DNA of 27,080 nucleotides. It comes from DASWID01 sp049682815 (lineage in GTDB: Bacteria; Desulfobacterota_D; UBA1144; Nemesobacterales; CSP1-2). Under the pieces are notes generated by a model. That model was not told the origin of the DNA and searched no databases. It saw only the letters and a program-made list of their open reading frames with translations. Location: NCBI GenBank assembly GCA_049682815.1, contig JBAUII010000153.1, positions 1 through 27,080 on the forward strand, written 5' to 3'. Of this stretch, positions 14,210 to 22,580 are shown piece by piece; the first letter of the stretch is position 1; every line of letters begins with the position of its first letter. The translations under genes and the position numbers were made by a program.

Positions 14210-15400
14210 TCAAGTAAGAAAGCTTCTTAAGATATCGCCTTCGTCAGCAAGGCAGAGTTTTTCGAGTGCCCTCTTTTCAATCTGTCTAATTCGCTCCCGC
14301 GTAAGATCGAACATGTTCCCTATCTCATCTAACGTATATGTAGCCTCTTGATCTATTCCAAACCTCAATCTGATAATCTCCTCTTCTCTATCTGTGAGGA
14401 GCGTCAGAGCTTCTTTTATTCTCTTTATAAGCGCCGCTTTAGCTATCGCCGAATCAGGGGCTGGTGACCCCTCATCAGCAACAAAATCCATAAGGGTACT
14501 TTTCTCACCATCCATTATTGGTGTGTCGAGCCTGGCTGCGTCATTTGTCGATTCCAGAATTCGCTTCACGCCTTCGACTGAAATGCCAGCTAATTGAGCT
14601 ATTTCCTGTGGCAGTGGCTTCCTTCCCATTTGTTTATGAAGCATCGAACTGATCCTGTATACCTTGCTCGCCTGCTCGAGCACATAGACTGGAACTCTGA
14701 TTGTTCTCGTCTGATCCAATAGTGCCCTCGAAATAGCTTGATGTATCCACCAGGAAGCGTAGGTGGAAAACTTAAAACCCTTGGTGTGATCAAACCTCTC
14801 GACGGCCCTCATAAGACCCACATTGCCCTCCTGGATTAAATCTGGCAGGGGAAGCCCCCTGACCATATATCTCTTAGCTATGCTTACAACGAGCCTTAAA
14901 TTTGCTTTGACAAACCTCGCCTTCATTGTCCTAGCCTTGTCGGAATATACCCTCATAAACGCATAGAGACTATCCAGCCTCTTGGAAATCACATCCTTTC
15001 TGCCATTCTTACGTCCGTTTCTTTTACTTCTTGCTTTTTCAGTTTTGAGCAATCTTTCAATGTTACTTCTCAGTTCCCCGACTTTCGCTTCGCATTTTTT
15101 TATCTTCGCTGAAACTTCTATCTCCTCCCTTGATGAAAGAAGGGGTTCTATTGCCATATCTTTAAAGTAAACATATAGTAGTCGAAATTGTTCATCGGGA
15201 ATCCACTCTTCCTGTTCGCTCCTCTTTACTTCCGTTGATTCTGGCTCTTCGATGTCAAATTCAAACTCATTTTCATCGACATCCAACATAAAATTATCGA
15301 ATTCAAGAGATGAAAATGAATCATCCTCATTTTCGATAAAGGCGTCCAGATTTTCTACAACTGTCGCAGCGTGTTCATATTCGGAAAACTTCGCGTTCAT
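14210..15400 (-). CDS. RNA polymerase sigma-70 family factor (group 1/2)
   Basis: The 396-residue protein has an acidic N-terminal region (about residues 15-60), then region 1.2 (LLSSREEIEVSAKI). Region 2 is strongly conserved (NLRLVVSIAKRYMVRGLPL, DLIQEGNVGLMRAVERFD, FKFSTYASWWIHQAI), region 3 follows, and region 4 (TLDEIGNMFDLTRERIRQIE) contains the -35 helix-turn-helix. It lacks the large non-conserved insert of proteobacterial RpoD; a basic stretch (ARSKRNGRKNGRKD) sits between regions 1.2 and 2. It is either the primary sigma factor of the lineage or an RpoS-like group 2 paralogue; I cannot decide from the window. I chose ATG 15400 because AAAGGGTGAAGAG precedes it. Its own promoter is a perfect consensus, and its stop converges with nrdJ. 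Confidence 0.9.
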   Translation of the reverse strand: MNAKFSEYEHAATVVENLDAFIENEDDSFSSLEFDNFMLDVDENEFEFDIEEPESTEVKRSEQEEWIPDEQFRLLYVYFKDMAIEPLLSSREEIEVSAKIKKCEAKVGELRSNIERLLKTEKARSKRNGRKNGRKDVISKRLDSLYAFMRVYSDKARTMKARFVKANLRLVVSIAKRYMVRGLPLPDLIQEGNVGLMRAVERFDHTKGFKFSTYASWWIHQAISRALLDQTRTIRVPVYVLEQASKVYRISSMLHKQMGRKPLPQEIAQLAGISVEGVKRILESTNDAARLDTPIMDGEKSTLMDFVADEGSPAPDSAIAKAALIKRIKEALTLLTDREEEIIRLRFGIDQEATYTLDEIGNMFDLTRERIRQIEKRALEKLCLADEGDILRSFLT

Positions 15401-15582
15401 CTCTTCACCCTTTCTTAGTAACATCATAAAATTATAATTTTTAAGCCATAGATTTTTCGGTTATTACTAAACTTCGTAAGCGCCCTTCAAGAAGCTGGAT
15501 GGATAATTTTTATAACGGTGTCGTCGTTTCCTAATGTCTCCGCTCAATCACATCCTCAAGGGAAATAACTAGTGATTTTTAT

Positions 15583-15611
15583 ATTATAGGGATGTAGAAA
15601 TAATTTGTCAA
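15583..15611 (-). promoter_or_regulatory. Perfect consensus sigma-70 promoter of the sigma gene
   Basis: On the minus strand, TTGACA (15606-15611) and TATAAT (15583-15588) are separated by exactly 17 bp. Predicted transcription starts near 15576, leaving a leader of about 175 nt before ATG 15400. Confidence 0.8.
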
Positions 15612-15678
15612 GAACTTTTCTTCGCACATGCAAAAATAATATTTTTGTTATTTTGTGCTTCGGGACTGTAGAAATAAT
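15589..15678 (+). repeat. Direct repeat GGGA(C)TGTAGAAATAAT around sigma promoter
   Basis: Copies at 15589-15604 and 15662-15678 differ by one inserted C. The first exactly occupies the promoter spacer; the second lies about 50 bp upstream of the -35. This arrangement suggests a protein-binding site. Confidence 0.5.
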
Positions 15679-15784
15679 CGCATGAGCTGCTCGATGCTAC
15701 GCATTCGCTAACTGATGGCTCCGTAGAAATTCAATAGTTATTCAGGTAAAAAAATGAATAAGACATTAAAAACATTTAAAATAT

Positions 15785-16426
15785 TCACTCCATCCTTTCT
15801 ACAATCACTTCCATCCCCTCGACCCTCAAAAGGGAAAGCGCATATTCTCTTGCCTCTTCCCTTGTGTTAAATCTACCAATTCTCACTAAATACCAATTCG
15901 TCCCTAGTGAGCTGACATACGGCAAAATATATGGTTCGTAGCCCTTCATTTTCAATTCATTCCGAGCTCTATTAGCCCTCTCGATTTCTTTGAATGCGCC
16001 GATCTGAACGGTAAAGCCCTCTTTCTTGTCAATATCAAGCTCTTGCTCACGTTTGGCATATTCTTGGGAACCATTTTCATTCACTTCCCCTTCGCCTACA
16101 CCCTCTGAACCTACCTGCTGCGAATATGTATCGGCAACTGATTGTGGCGCGACAGAAGATGAACTCTGCTGAATAGAGACTTTTTCCTCCTCTATCAAAT
16201 TCGCCTCTTCTCCTCTCTGTTCAGCGACCTTACCCCTCAACACGGTGGTCTGCACCTTGTGGGCTTCTTTTTGAACACCGACAGGCAAATCCATATCGCT
16301 TAGCTTAATTCCAACATACACACCTACGCAGAAGGTTAAAAGAATTATTACTATGTTCCAGGCCGATCCAGCCCACGATCGCTGTTTACGATCCGTAAAT
16401 ATCAGCCTTGGTTTTATTTCCTTCAC
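15785..16426 (-). CDS. SPOR-domain membrane protein
   Basis: The 213-residue protein has a short cytoplasmic N-terminus, one membrane helix (about 20-42, WNIVIILLTFCVGVYVGI), a glutamate- and glutamine-rich flexible linker to about 135, and a C-terminal SPOR domain (FTVQIGAFKEIERANRARNE through WYLVRIGRF). SPOR domains bind denuded glycan strands of peptidoglycan at the division septum, so it probably acts in cell division or wall maintenance as FtsN or DedD do. The start is GTG 16426, supported by AGGTGAG upstream. It ends in LLRVEGMEVIVERME. The next upstream gene on the strand is tRNA-Leu, only 25 bp away. Confidence 0.88.
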   Translation of the reverse strand: MKEIKPRLIFTDRKQRSWAGSAWNIVIILLTFCVGVYVGIKLSDMDLPVGVQKEAHKVQTTVLRGKVAEQRGEEANLIEEEKVSIQQSSSSVAPQSVADTYSQQVGSEGVGEGEVNENGSQEYAKREQELDIDKKEGFTVQIGAFKEIERANRARNELKMKGYEPYILPYVSSLGTNWYLVRIGRFNTREEAREYALSLLRVEGMEVIVERME

Positions 16427-16450
16427 TCTCCACTCACCTATCCAGTATCA

Positions 16451-16535
16451 TGCCGAAGGGGGGATTTGAACCCCCATGGGCTCTCACCCACTGGATCCTG
16501 AATCCAGCGCGTCTACCAAATTCCGCCACTTCGGC
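16451..16535 (-). tRNA. tRNA-Leu (anticodon CAG)
   Basis: The 85-nt sequence folds as a class II tRNA. Acceptor stem GCCGAAG pairs with CTTCGGC and the discriminator is A. The anticodon stem CTGGA/TCCAG encloses the loop TTCAGGA (anticodon CAG). A long variable arm GGGTGAGAGCCC and a T arm GGGGGTTCAAATCCCCC follow. No CCA is encoded, so it must be added after transcription. It lies between hflC and the SPOR-protein gene on the same strand. No integrase or attachment-site duplication is visible beside it. Confidence 0.97.
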
Positions 16536-16575
16536 ATAGGATATATAATACAATAACTGGTTGTCAATCCTAAAA

Positions 16576-17451
16576 CTATTTGGGGTTGTCAGGGGAAATT
16601 GCACTATTAAAGTACTTAAAGAATTCCGAATCGGAGGGGATAACAAAAAGAGTATCGGGAGTGATGGCAGTCTTGTAAGCCTCCAGTGTTCTTTGGAAGC
16701 TATAAAAACCCGGATCCTTTTCAAACGCTTCTGCATAGATACCTGCGGCCTTCGCATCACCTTCTCCCATGAGTTTTTGTGCCTTCTCATAAGCCTGTGC
16801 AAGTATTATTTCTCTTTCCTTATCTGCTTGGGCGCGTATCTTGGCAGCTTCCTCAGCTCCCTCAGAACGATATCTCTTTGATATTCTATCCCTCTCTGCC
16901 ACCATTCTCGCAAAGACACTTTCCTGCACCTCCTTTGGGAGATCGGCTCTTTTTATCCTGACATCGATGAGTTCTATTCCAAAATCCTTTAATCTCTCTC
17001 GAGCCTTATCAGCAACCGCATCCATAATAGCTTCTCGATTTTCCGCTATAATATCCTCATAGTTAAACGATGCTAACTCCACCCTCATTTCTGAAAATAC
17101 TATATCTTCAATTCTCGACTTAGCTCCGAATTCAGTTATTAGACTCTTGAAAAACGCCAATGGATCCTCAATCTTCCAATGACTTATGTAATCAACTATC
17201 AATCTTTTTTTATCAAGCGTAAGGTATTCTCCCGGTGGTGCGTCAGTGTAAAGCACCCTCTTATCAAACTTATGAATCTTCTGGACAAAGGGCGTCTTAG
17301 CATGCAAACCCGCATCCTTTACAGTCGCCAAATATCGACCGAACTGTGTAATTATGACCTGGTCTGTTTCGTACACTATGTACAGCCACTGAGGCAATAC
17401 AATTAATAATAAGATTATGATTATAATTATTGCAATTGGCCGAGATTTCAT
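16576..17451 (-). CDS. hflC: HflC membrane protease modulator (SPFH/band 7)
   Basis: The 291-residue protein has one N-terminal membrane helix (residues about 5-25) followed by a band-7/SPFH domain. QVIITQFGRYLATVKDAGLH lies at about 31-50, and a long helical region RMVAERDRISKRYRSEGAEEAAKIRAQAD follows at roughly 180-215 (read from the motifs MVAERDR and EGAEEAAKIRA). HflC pairs with HflK in a large periplasmic cage that surrounds and restrains the FtsH protease at the inner membrane. ATG 17451 has GAGGT close upstream. It lies 61 bp downstream of hflK, so the two are co-transcribed; the tRNA-Leu gene follows. Confidence 0.95.
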   Translation of the reverse strand: MKSRPIAIIIIIILLLIVLPQWLYIVYETDQVIITQFGRYLATVKDAGLHAKTPFVQKIHKFDKRVLYTDAPPGEYLTLDKKRLIVDYISHWKIEDPLAFFKSLITEFGAKSRIEDIVFSEMRVELASFNYEDIIAENREAIMDAVADKARERLKDFGIELIDVRIKRADLPKEVQESVFARMVAERDRISKRYRSEGAEEAAKIRAQADKEREIILAQAYEKAQKLMGEGDAKAAGIYAEAFEKDPGFYSFQRTLEAYKTAITPDTLFVIPSDSEFFKYFNSAISPDNPK

Positions 17452-17512
17452 ATTTACCTCAGATGGTCTCCTTTTTAATCCAAATTAATTGAAATCCCAA
17501 CATATATCTTCC

Positions 17513-18523
17513 TTATTTTTCATTCTGTTTTTTACCCATTTCTCCTAACGGAAGGAATTTGAGAATATTGTCACTCGCCTCGGGACCTATGACAACCTTA
17601 CTTGCATTCGGCAAAATTTGCTCCATAGTCTCAATATAGAGCCTGGTAGCTGTGACTCCCTTTGCTTTCTGATATTCGTTTAGTATCTCCAGGAACCTTT
17701 CCGTATCACCCTGTGATTTTATCACCCTTTGCTCCCTGTAAGCTTCTGCTGCCCTTATCCTCTTTTCAGCCTCTCCTCGCGCCTTCGGTATTATGTCTTC
17801 CGCATACCCCCTTGCTTCGTTCCTAAGTCGCTCCTGATCCTCCCTGGCCCTTACAACTTCATTAAAAGAATCCTTGACCTGCGCAGGTGGATCTACTACC
17901 TGTAACTTAAAATCAGTGATCAAAAGACCAGCCTCATATGTATCGAGCAGTTGCTGGAGAAAATTCCTTGAATCCTCCTGGATCTTAACCTTACCAACCG
18001 TGAGGGCATCATCAATTGTTGTTCTACCTATAACACTCCTTAATGCCACTTCGGCAGAATCCAGTAATACCTTGTCTGGATCATTTACCTTGAAGAGATA
18101 ATTCGAAGGGTTTTTGACCTTGTATTGAACAATGGCCTGTGCGTCGACGATATTTTCATCCCCTGTGAGCATTAGAGATTCCTCAGGAATGGGTCTATAT
18201 CTGGGATTTGTCCTAAAACCGATCTCAACCCTTCTTACGACAGCCATATTTACCAACTTCACAGTTTCAATTGGTGCGGGTAAATGGTATCTTAGGCCAG
18301 GTTCAGACCGACCTACTTCTCTCCCAAAACGTAAAACTACACCAATTTCCCCAGGTTCTACCGTGTAGATACCTGTAGCAATCCATATGGCTAATATTAT
18401 TATTACAATGATCGGCCATAGCCTACTTCCCCTGTCTCCCCCGTTTCCGGACTTTCTCGACCAGTACTCACGGATGTCACTCCAAATAGTTCGACCTTCA
18501 CCAAGACCGTTTCCTCTGACCAA
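17513..18523 (-). CDS. hflK: HflK membrane protease modulator (SPFH/band 7)
   Basis: The 336-residue protein has a short glycine- and arginine-rich N-terminus, one membrane helix (about 36-53, WPIIVIIILAIWIATGI) and the SPFH domain starting YTVEPGEIGVVLRFGR. The coiled stretch NEVVRAREDQERLRNEARGYAEDIIP and GDTERFLEILNEYQKAK are typical of HflK, read here from shorter motifs. It forms the HflK/HflC complex with the next gene to control FtsH. The start is TTG 18523, supported by GGAGG six bases upstream; no ATG fits. The length is shorter than the E. coli form, which has a longer N-terminal tail. A promoter is proposed at 18550-18577. Confidence 0.93.
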   Translation of the reverse strand: MVRGNGLGEGRTIWSDIREYWSRKSGNGGDRGSRLWPIIVIIILAIWIATGIYTVEPGEIGVVLRFGREVGRSEPGLRYHLPAPIETVKLVNMAVVRRVEIGFRTNPRYRPIPEESLMLTGDENIVDAQAIVQYKVKNPSNYLFKVNDPDKVLLDSAEVALRSVIGRTTIDDALTVGKVKIQEDSRNFLQQLLDTYEAGLLITDFKLQVVDPPAQVKDSFNEVVRAREDQERLRNEARGYAEDIIPKARGEAEKRIRAAEAYREQRVIKSQGDTERFLEILNEYQKAKGVTATRLYIETMEQILPNASKVVIGPEASDNILKFLPLGEMGKKQNEK

Positions 18524-18549
18524 AAACTCCCTCCAACAATGTTTCCCTT

Positions 18550-18577
18550 AGTCTAACCTATGTGCGCATGTCGTCAA
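18550..18577 (-). promoter_or_regulatory. hflKC promoter candidate
   Basis: TTGACG (18572-18577) and TAGACT (18550-18555) are 16 bp apart on the minus strand, which would place the start about 20 nt before the TTG start codon. The spacing is reasonable but the -10 is only a 4 of 6 match. Confidence 0.45.
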
Positions 18578-18727
18578 ATATCCCTAAGTCATTAGATTTT
18601 TTGTTTATCACAAATTCATGCACAAAATAGCTTTGCCCGGAATGAGCAAAAATGCATTATAAAAGCTAAACAGTTGATTAATAATTATAGAAAGGAAACT
18701 TTTAAAGAAGAATAGAATTCTTTCGAA

Positions 18728-19879
18728 TTAAACCATCTCCTCGTTTGACGATACCAACCTATCCAATGTTTCTCTTTGAATATGTTCGATTTCTGACCTC
18801 GCCCGAGTAATTTCCTCAGTTGACTTCCCACGCTCCCTAAATTCGTCAATCATCGAGTCGAGCTTGGTCAATATATGTCTCAACTTAGTCTGAGCTTCTA
18901 TGTTCGCATTTATTTCCAACTCTTCATTTTCCCAATCCCGTTTTGAGTACGATTGTAGTTCCCTGGCTTGTATAAGCAATTCCCTCAACGCATCTTTATA
19001 ACCGTGAAGTAGCTGATAGATGGCAGCTTTAATCTCGCCCACTTCGCCCGGATCGCGCCATAGGACATTTTCTAAAATATTTAAGTCGCTCTCCATGACT
19101 TCGTCCCTGCCTGAGAGGTAAGCCCTTGACCTGAGTACGGAAATTGACTGTTTGTACCGCCTGTCAGACAGAACAATACCCTTTTTCTTGAGCTCGCCCC
19201 TCAGACGCGAAACCAATTTTACCACATGCGGTGGAACCGAGATCTCATTAACGTCTGATTGACACTTTATAAGCTCATCCAATGTCATTGATGTAACACC
19301 ATCTTCTATCTCTTCTGTATGCAACATTCTTAAGAACCTAAAATCCTCCTTAACATAATCCACTACATACCTAAGCAGAAACCTGTCATACAAAGCTTCG
19401 AGCTCATCCTCTTCGGAGGGAAGCTCATTACTCGCCCCGAAAAGTGAAATCAGTGGTACTTGAACAACTTCAGTACTGTTATAAAAGACCCTCTCATTCA
19501 TGATGGTAAGAAGCGTATTTAATATCGATGAGCTGGCTTTGAACACCTCGTCAAGAAAAGCTATGTGAGCCTCCGGTATTTTCCCATCAATAACCCTGCG
19601 ATATTCATCGTTTTCAAGTCCCTTAAGGCTAACTGCTCCGAAAATTTCCTCTGGAGTCGTAAACTTTGTGAGGAGCCATTGAAAATAATGGGCCCCATCT
19701 ATTCTCTTACATACCTCATGAACGAGCTGGGACTTTGCAGTGCCTGGAGGACCGATAATCAGCATATGATGGCCGGTGAGAAGTGCACATAAAGCGCCTT
19801 CTATAACCTCGTCTCTTTCAAATAACCGACTCCTCAACTCCTCGATTATCTTTCTTAATGTTACTACCATTCTTTCCAT
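18728..19879 (-). CDS. RavA-type MoxR AAA+ ATPase
   Basis: The 383-residue protein has a AAA+ core: Walker A GPPGTAKSQ at about 43-51, Walker B IAFLDEVFKA around 106-115, the sensor region LFGASNELPSEEDEL near 150 and an arginine in LYDRFLLRYVV. Its second half (about 290-383) is helical and charged. The layout matches the RavA branch of MoxR ATPases, which usually work with a von Willebrand domain protein on protein complexes or membranes. No such partner is visible in the window. ATG 19879 overlaps the end of gspK by 16 bp, so it is probably co-translated with the secretion genes; ATG 19870 is an alternative start. Confidence 0.88.
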   Translation of the reverse strand: MERMVVTLRKIIEELRSRLFERDEVIEGALCALLTGHHMLIIGPPGTAKSQLVHEVCKRIDGAHYFQWLLTKFTTPEEIFGAVSLKGLENDEYRRVIDGKIPEAHIAFLDEVFKASSSILNTLLTIMNERVFYNSTEVVQVPLISLFGASNELPSEEDELEALYDRFLLRYVVDYVKEDFRFLRMLHTEEIEDGVTSMTLDELIKCQSDVNEISVPPHVVKLVSRLRGELKKKGIVLSDRRYKQSISVLRSRAYLSGRDEVMESDLNILENVLWRDPGEVGEIKAAIYQLLHGYKDALRELLIQARELQSYSKRDWENEELEINANIEAQTKLRHILTKLDSMIDEFRERGKSTEEITRARSEIEHIQRETLDRLVSSNEEMV

Positions 19880-20976
19880 GAGATTATATGTATTCCTCTT
19901 GACTGCCCAGAAGAACCCTTCCTTATCACCGCTTCTACCGTCCTTAAAGTTGGATTGTTTTCACCAAGGATACCGGAAGAGACTACAGAAAACACATCAC
20001 TCTCTCCGGAACTTAAAACAACACCGCCAATTCCGGAGCTAATCTTGAGTGTTGGGTCAACATCCTTAATGATCTCGTTAACCTTATCTAGATCAACGAT
20101 GGAGCTATCTTTTCTAGCCTCCATGACCCCTTCGGCGATTCTATCCGCAATATCATCCTTCAAGTCTTCAGGCGATGAGTCCTCTTGTCTTTCTATTGCA
20201 GAAACCGCTGCACCTTTAAGAGCTGAAATCATGACGGATTTGGAAGCCGTACTGAAGTTTACCTTTTTATCAGCGGGATACACCGTAACATAATTCTTAA
20301 TCCCGTCGAAGAACTCTTCATCCATACCACGAATCATACGAATTTCGTCAACACTATCAAGTGGGCCATTTTTTATATTGTATGGATTTTCAAGGCTGAG
20401 ATAGTAGTCAGCAGCGGCACCCGATGAATCTTGATCATTTTGTCCCCCCTCTATGGGGTGATCGAGCCAATTTATTAGGCTCGCTATAAATAAGTCAGAT
20501 TTTCTCCGGTCTACATCCAGAACTCTAAACAGTTCCTCGAGCTCAGTTTCCACCTGCTTGTCAACTCTGTTTGACGATTGATTGACAAGTGCATTCAAAT
20601 TGATCTTTGAACGCTCGTCAATAACCGTGAGTGAAACATTGCCGTCCCCAACCGCAAGGACCGGAACTTTGATAGACCATATTTCATCGGATTCTTCAAC
20701 CTGATTGTTCAACAGACTAGTAGCTTTCTTTAAGTCTTCGAGCGGAGTTTTCTTCATTGCTCCAGCGACAACATTTATGCCCGATTTTGCAATGTATCTA
20801 GCCTTGATATCATCTCTTGTGTTAGCTGAGATCTCAGAATCTATCTGTGTAAAGTAAATGAGATCTACCACGAGGGTAGTAAGAATTGCTGTGACGATGA
20901 GTACAATAATAAGAACTACCCCGCTATCAGACCTGTTTCCCTTAAGATTTTGTTTCATACGAAAATTACTTTTCAT
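19864..20976 (-). CDS. gspK: Type II secretion minor pseudopilin GspK
   Basis: The 370-residue protein has the GspK pattern: a charged leader (RSDSG), a hydrophobic helix GVVLIIVLIVTAILTTLVV (about 19-37), then QIDSEISANTRDDIKARYIAKSG-like helix motifs, and a large C-terminal domain with INLNALVNQ and NWLDHP. GspK caps the pseudopilus tip with GspI and GspJ. The position-5 residue after cleavage is not glutamate, which is normal for this subunit. It is last of the pseudopilin genes and 36 bp after gspJ; the RavA-type ATPase overlaps its end. ATG 20976 is preferred; ATG 20958 is possible. Confidence 0.92.
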   Translation of the reverse strand: MKSNFRMKQNLKGNRSDSGVVLIIVLIVTAILTTLVVDLIYFTQIDSEISANTRDDIKARYIAKSGINVVAGAMKKTPLEDLKKATSLLNNQVEESDEIWSIKVPVLAVGDGNVSLTVIDERSKINLNALVNQSSNRVDKQVETELEELFRVLDVDRRKSDLFIASLINWLDHPIEGGQNDQDSSGAAADYYLSLENPYNIKNGPLDSVDEIRMIRGMDEEFFDGIKNYVTVYPADKKVNFSTASKSVMISALKGAAVSAIERQEDSSPEDLKDDIADRIAEGVMEARKDSSIVDLDKVNEIIKDVDPTLKISSGIGGVVLSSGESDVFSVVSSGILGENNPTLRTVEAVIRKGSSGQSRGIHIISWKEW

Positions 20977-21012
20977 CCAAAATTACCCAGAGATAAGAGA
21001 GCACATCAAGTG

Positions 21013-21687
21013 CTACTCACCTAATGGGATCAAAATCAGTGTGTTAAATTCAACATCTCCCCCCCTAGGACTCCGCATGGTCAGCGTAACTTCCACAACC
21101 TTGGGAAGCGAGCCCGTTTGATCTGAGCTAAACTCATCTACAAAACTCTCCTCGCTATCATTTTCGGTCATGTACCTTAGATTAAATCTGATCAAGCTTT
21201 CGGAAATCGGATATCTTATGCCGCCCGATTCGGTACCTATCCGAGGGTTTTCTTCTCTAATAAGGTAGAAAAGGTCGGACTGTGGAACAGGTTCCAAATA
21301 ATAACTGATTTCAGCTTGATCCGAATCTATAGAATTTGATGCAGGTCGGCGAGAAAGCGAGGTAAGGGTGACCCTGCTGTTATCTCCATCCTTTGTCCCA
21401 CTAAAAAATGCTGAGGTTGAGATTATTGAATTATTGAACACCTCACCTCTTGGGTATGCTGATTGAAAGTCTTCGTTCATCTTGGAAAAAACGACCCTAG
21501 CTTCGTGATAGAGATCGAGTTCGCTTTCGGCAACATCCTTGGCCTTTATAATCTGGAAAAAAGACGAGTACAGAACTGTTAAGACAATTGAACCAATAAA
21601 AATAGCCAGGAGTACCTCAATTAAGGTAAACCCCTTTTCAGTAATCAGATAACGCCATTGAAACTTGAAAATCTTTCTTACCGTCAT
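21013..21687 (-). CDS. gspJ: Type II secretion minor pseudopilin GspJ
   Basis: The 224-residue protein has a 17-residue basic leader ending in EKG, cleaved before FTLIEVLLAIFIGSIVLTVL by the prepilin peptidase; the Glu five residues after the cleavage site is present. The globular domain contains FSKMNEDFQSAY and ISYYLEPVPQSDLFYLIR, typical of GspJ. GspJ binds GspI and GspK at the pseudopilus tip. It starts 50 bp before the gspI stop, at ATG 21687, so the two genes overlap out of frame. Confidence 0.92.
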   Translation of the reverse strand: MTVRKIFKFQWRYLITEKGFTLIEVLLAIFIGSIVLTVLYSSFFQIIKAKDVAESELDLYHEARVVFSKMNEDFQSAYPRGEVFNNSIISTSAFFSGTKDGDNSRVTLTSLSRRPASNSIDSDQAEISYYLEPVPQSDLFYLIREENPRIGTESGGIRYPISESLIRFNLRYMTENDSEESFVDEFSSDQTGSLPKVVEVTLTMRSPRGGDVEFNTLILIPLGE

Positions 21688-22033
21688 CCCATGTAATCCG
21701 TAAAATTACAATTCTTATCTCTGTGTCCAGGTTTGGAATCTGATAAGGCATTACAGTCAGAAACCAGTTAAATCCTGGCGCCTCTTCAAATTGTCCCTGC
21801 TCCTGTCTTATCTCAGGATAGCCTTCGAGCTCAACCTCAGCCATCATCCGTTGGGCAAGTAAACCTGCTATTGAGAGGTTTTTTGACTGTGAAGCCATAA
21901 TTAAATTTCTATTCACTGCACCCAGTAAGACTGTAAGTCCGGCTCCCAGAATCGCTACGGCGACAAGTACCTCCAATAGAGTAAATCCATTATTAGATTT
22001 TGGATGCTTAATTCTTGCCGAGTCATCGTCCAT
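21638..22033 (-). CDS. gspI: Type II secretion minor pseudopilin GspI
   Basis: The 131-residue protein begins with a polar leader (MDDDSARIKHPKSNNG) cleaved before FTLLEVLVAVAILGAG, with Glu at position 5. A helix with AGLLAQRMMAEVELEGYP follows, and the end shows ITWDDGKKDFQVSMAL, the usual GspI C-terminus (W, D/G, K). Length suits the family. I chose ATG 22033; earlier in-frame ATGs up to 22168 lie within gspH and would give an atypically long leader. It starts 37 bp after the gspH stop. Confidence 0.92.
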   Translation of the reverse strand: MDDDSARIKHPKSNNGFTLLEVLVAVAILGAGLTVLLGAVNRNLIMASQSKNLSIAGLLAQRMMAEVELEGYPEIRQEQGQFEEAPGFNWFLTVMPYQIPNLDTEIRIVILRITWDDGKKDFQVSMALSDY

Positions 22034-22070
22034 CGGTACTCTACGATTCGCCAAATAATTTAAAAATGAC

Positions 22071-22580
22071 CTATTTATTAACCAGATCCACATATTCATC
22101 GAATACCATAGTGCCACCGGTGTAGGGTTTTGTTGCCAACGTGTAGTATTCCCCGTCATCAGACTCAAGATGAATCACAGCCGGTTCTACAAATCCAGTC
22201 GGCAAAAATAGTATAAATTGTTCATTTTGCCCAAGTGAATTAACTCGGCTTCGATCGGTCATCACATCTTTGAAGGATAAACCCTCCGGTAGTTTTCTCT
22301 TCTTCAATGTGGGGTCGTCGGGAATCACAAATTCATTCCCCTCCTGAACCTCGACCCAGTACTCTTCATTGTCCAAATCGAACGATAACTTATAGATCCT
22401 TTTTTTAAAAGCAGCCTCATTGTAAAGATACTTGATGATACCGGCCATTCTTCGCGAAGTGCTTTTAATATTGACATCATTAAGCTCCTTAAACTTTGGA
22501 ATTGCAACTAGTAGAAAGAAACCCAGTAGAATCATGACTGCAGTAAGTTCGATTAGGGTGAAGCCTTTTTTATCTTTCAT
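22071..22580 (-). CDS. gspH: Type II secretion pseudopilin GspH
   Basis: The 169-residue protein has the short leader MKDKKG, cleaved before FTLIELTAVMILLGFFLLVA, with the conserved Glu at position 5. A beta-rich domain follows (KLSFDLDNEEYWVEV, FLPTGFVEPAVIHL), as in GspH/FimT-like pseudopilins. GspH links the major pseudopilus to the tip complex. Its ATG overlaps the gspG stop by 4 bp (ATGA), so translation is coupled. Confidence 0.92.
   Translation of the reverse strand: MKDKKGFTLIELTAVMILLGFFLLVAIPKFKELNDVNIKSTSRRMAGIIKYLYNEAAFKKRIYKLSFDLDNEEYWVEVQEGNEFVIPDDPTLKKRKLPEGLSFKDVMTDRSRVNSLGQNEQFILFLPTGFVEPAVIHLESDDGEYYTLATKPYTGGTMVFDEYVDLVNK

Larger units (their letters stand above)
15401..15784. 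other. Leader and promoter region of sigma factor gene
   Basis: I see no gene. The region carries the sigma gene's promoter (15583-15611), a leader of about 175 nt on the minus strand, and a repeated GTAGAAATAAT motif (15589-15604 and 15662-15678, with a shorter form near 15722). No terminator hairpin for the SPOR gene was recognised. Confidence 0.55.

Noticed and set aside
16451..16535. tRNA-Leu as an integration site
   Set aside because: No integrase gene and no duplicated tRNA 3' end are visible nearby.
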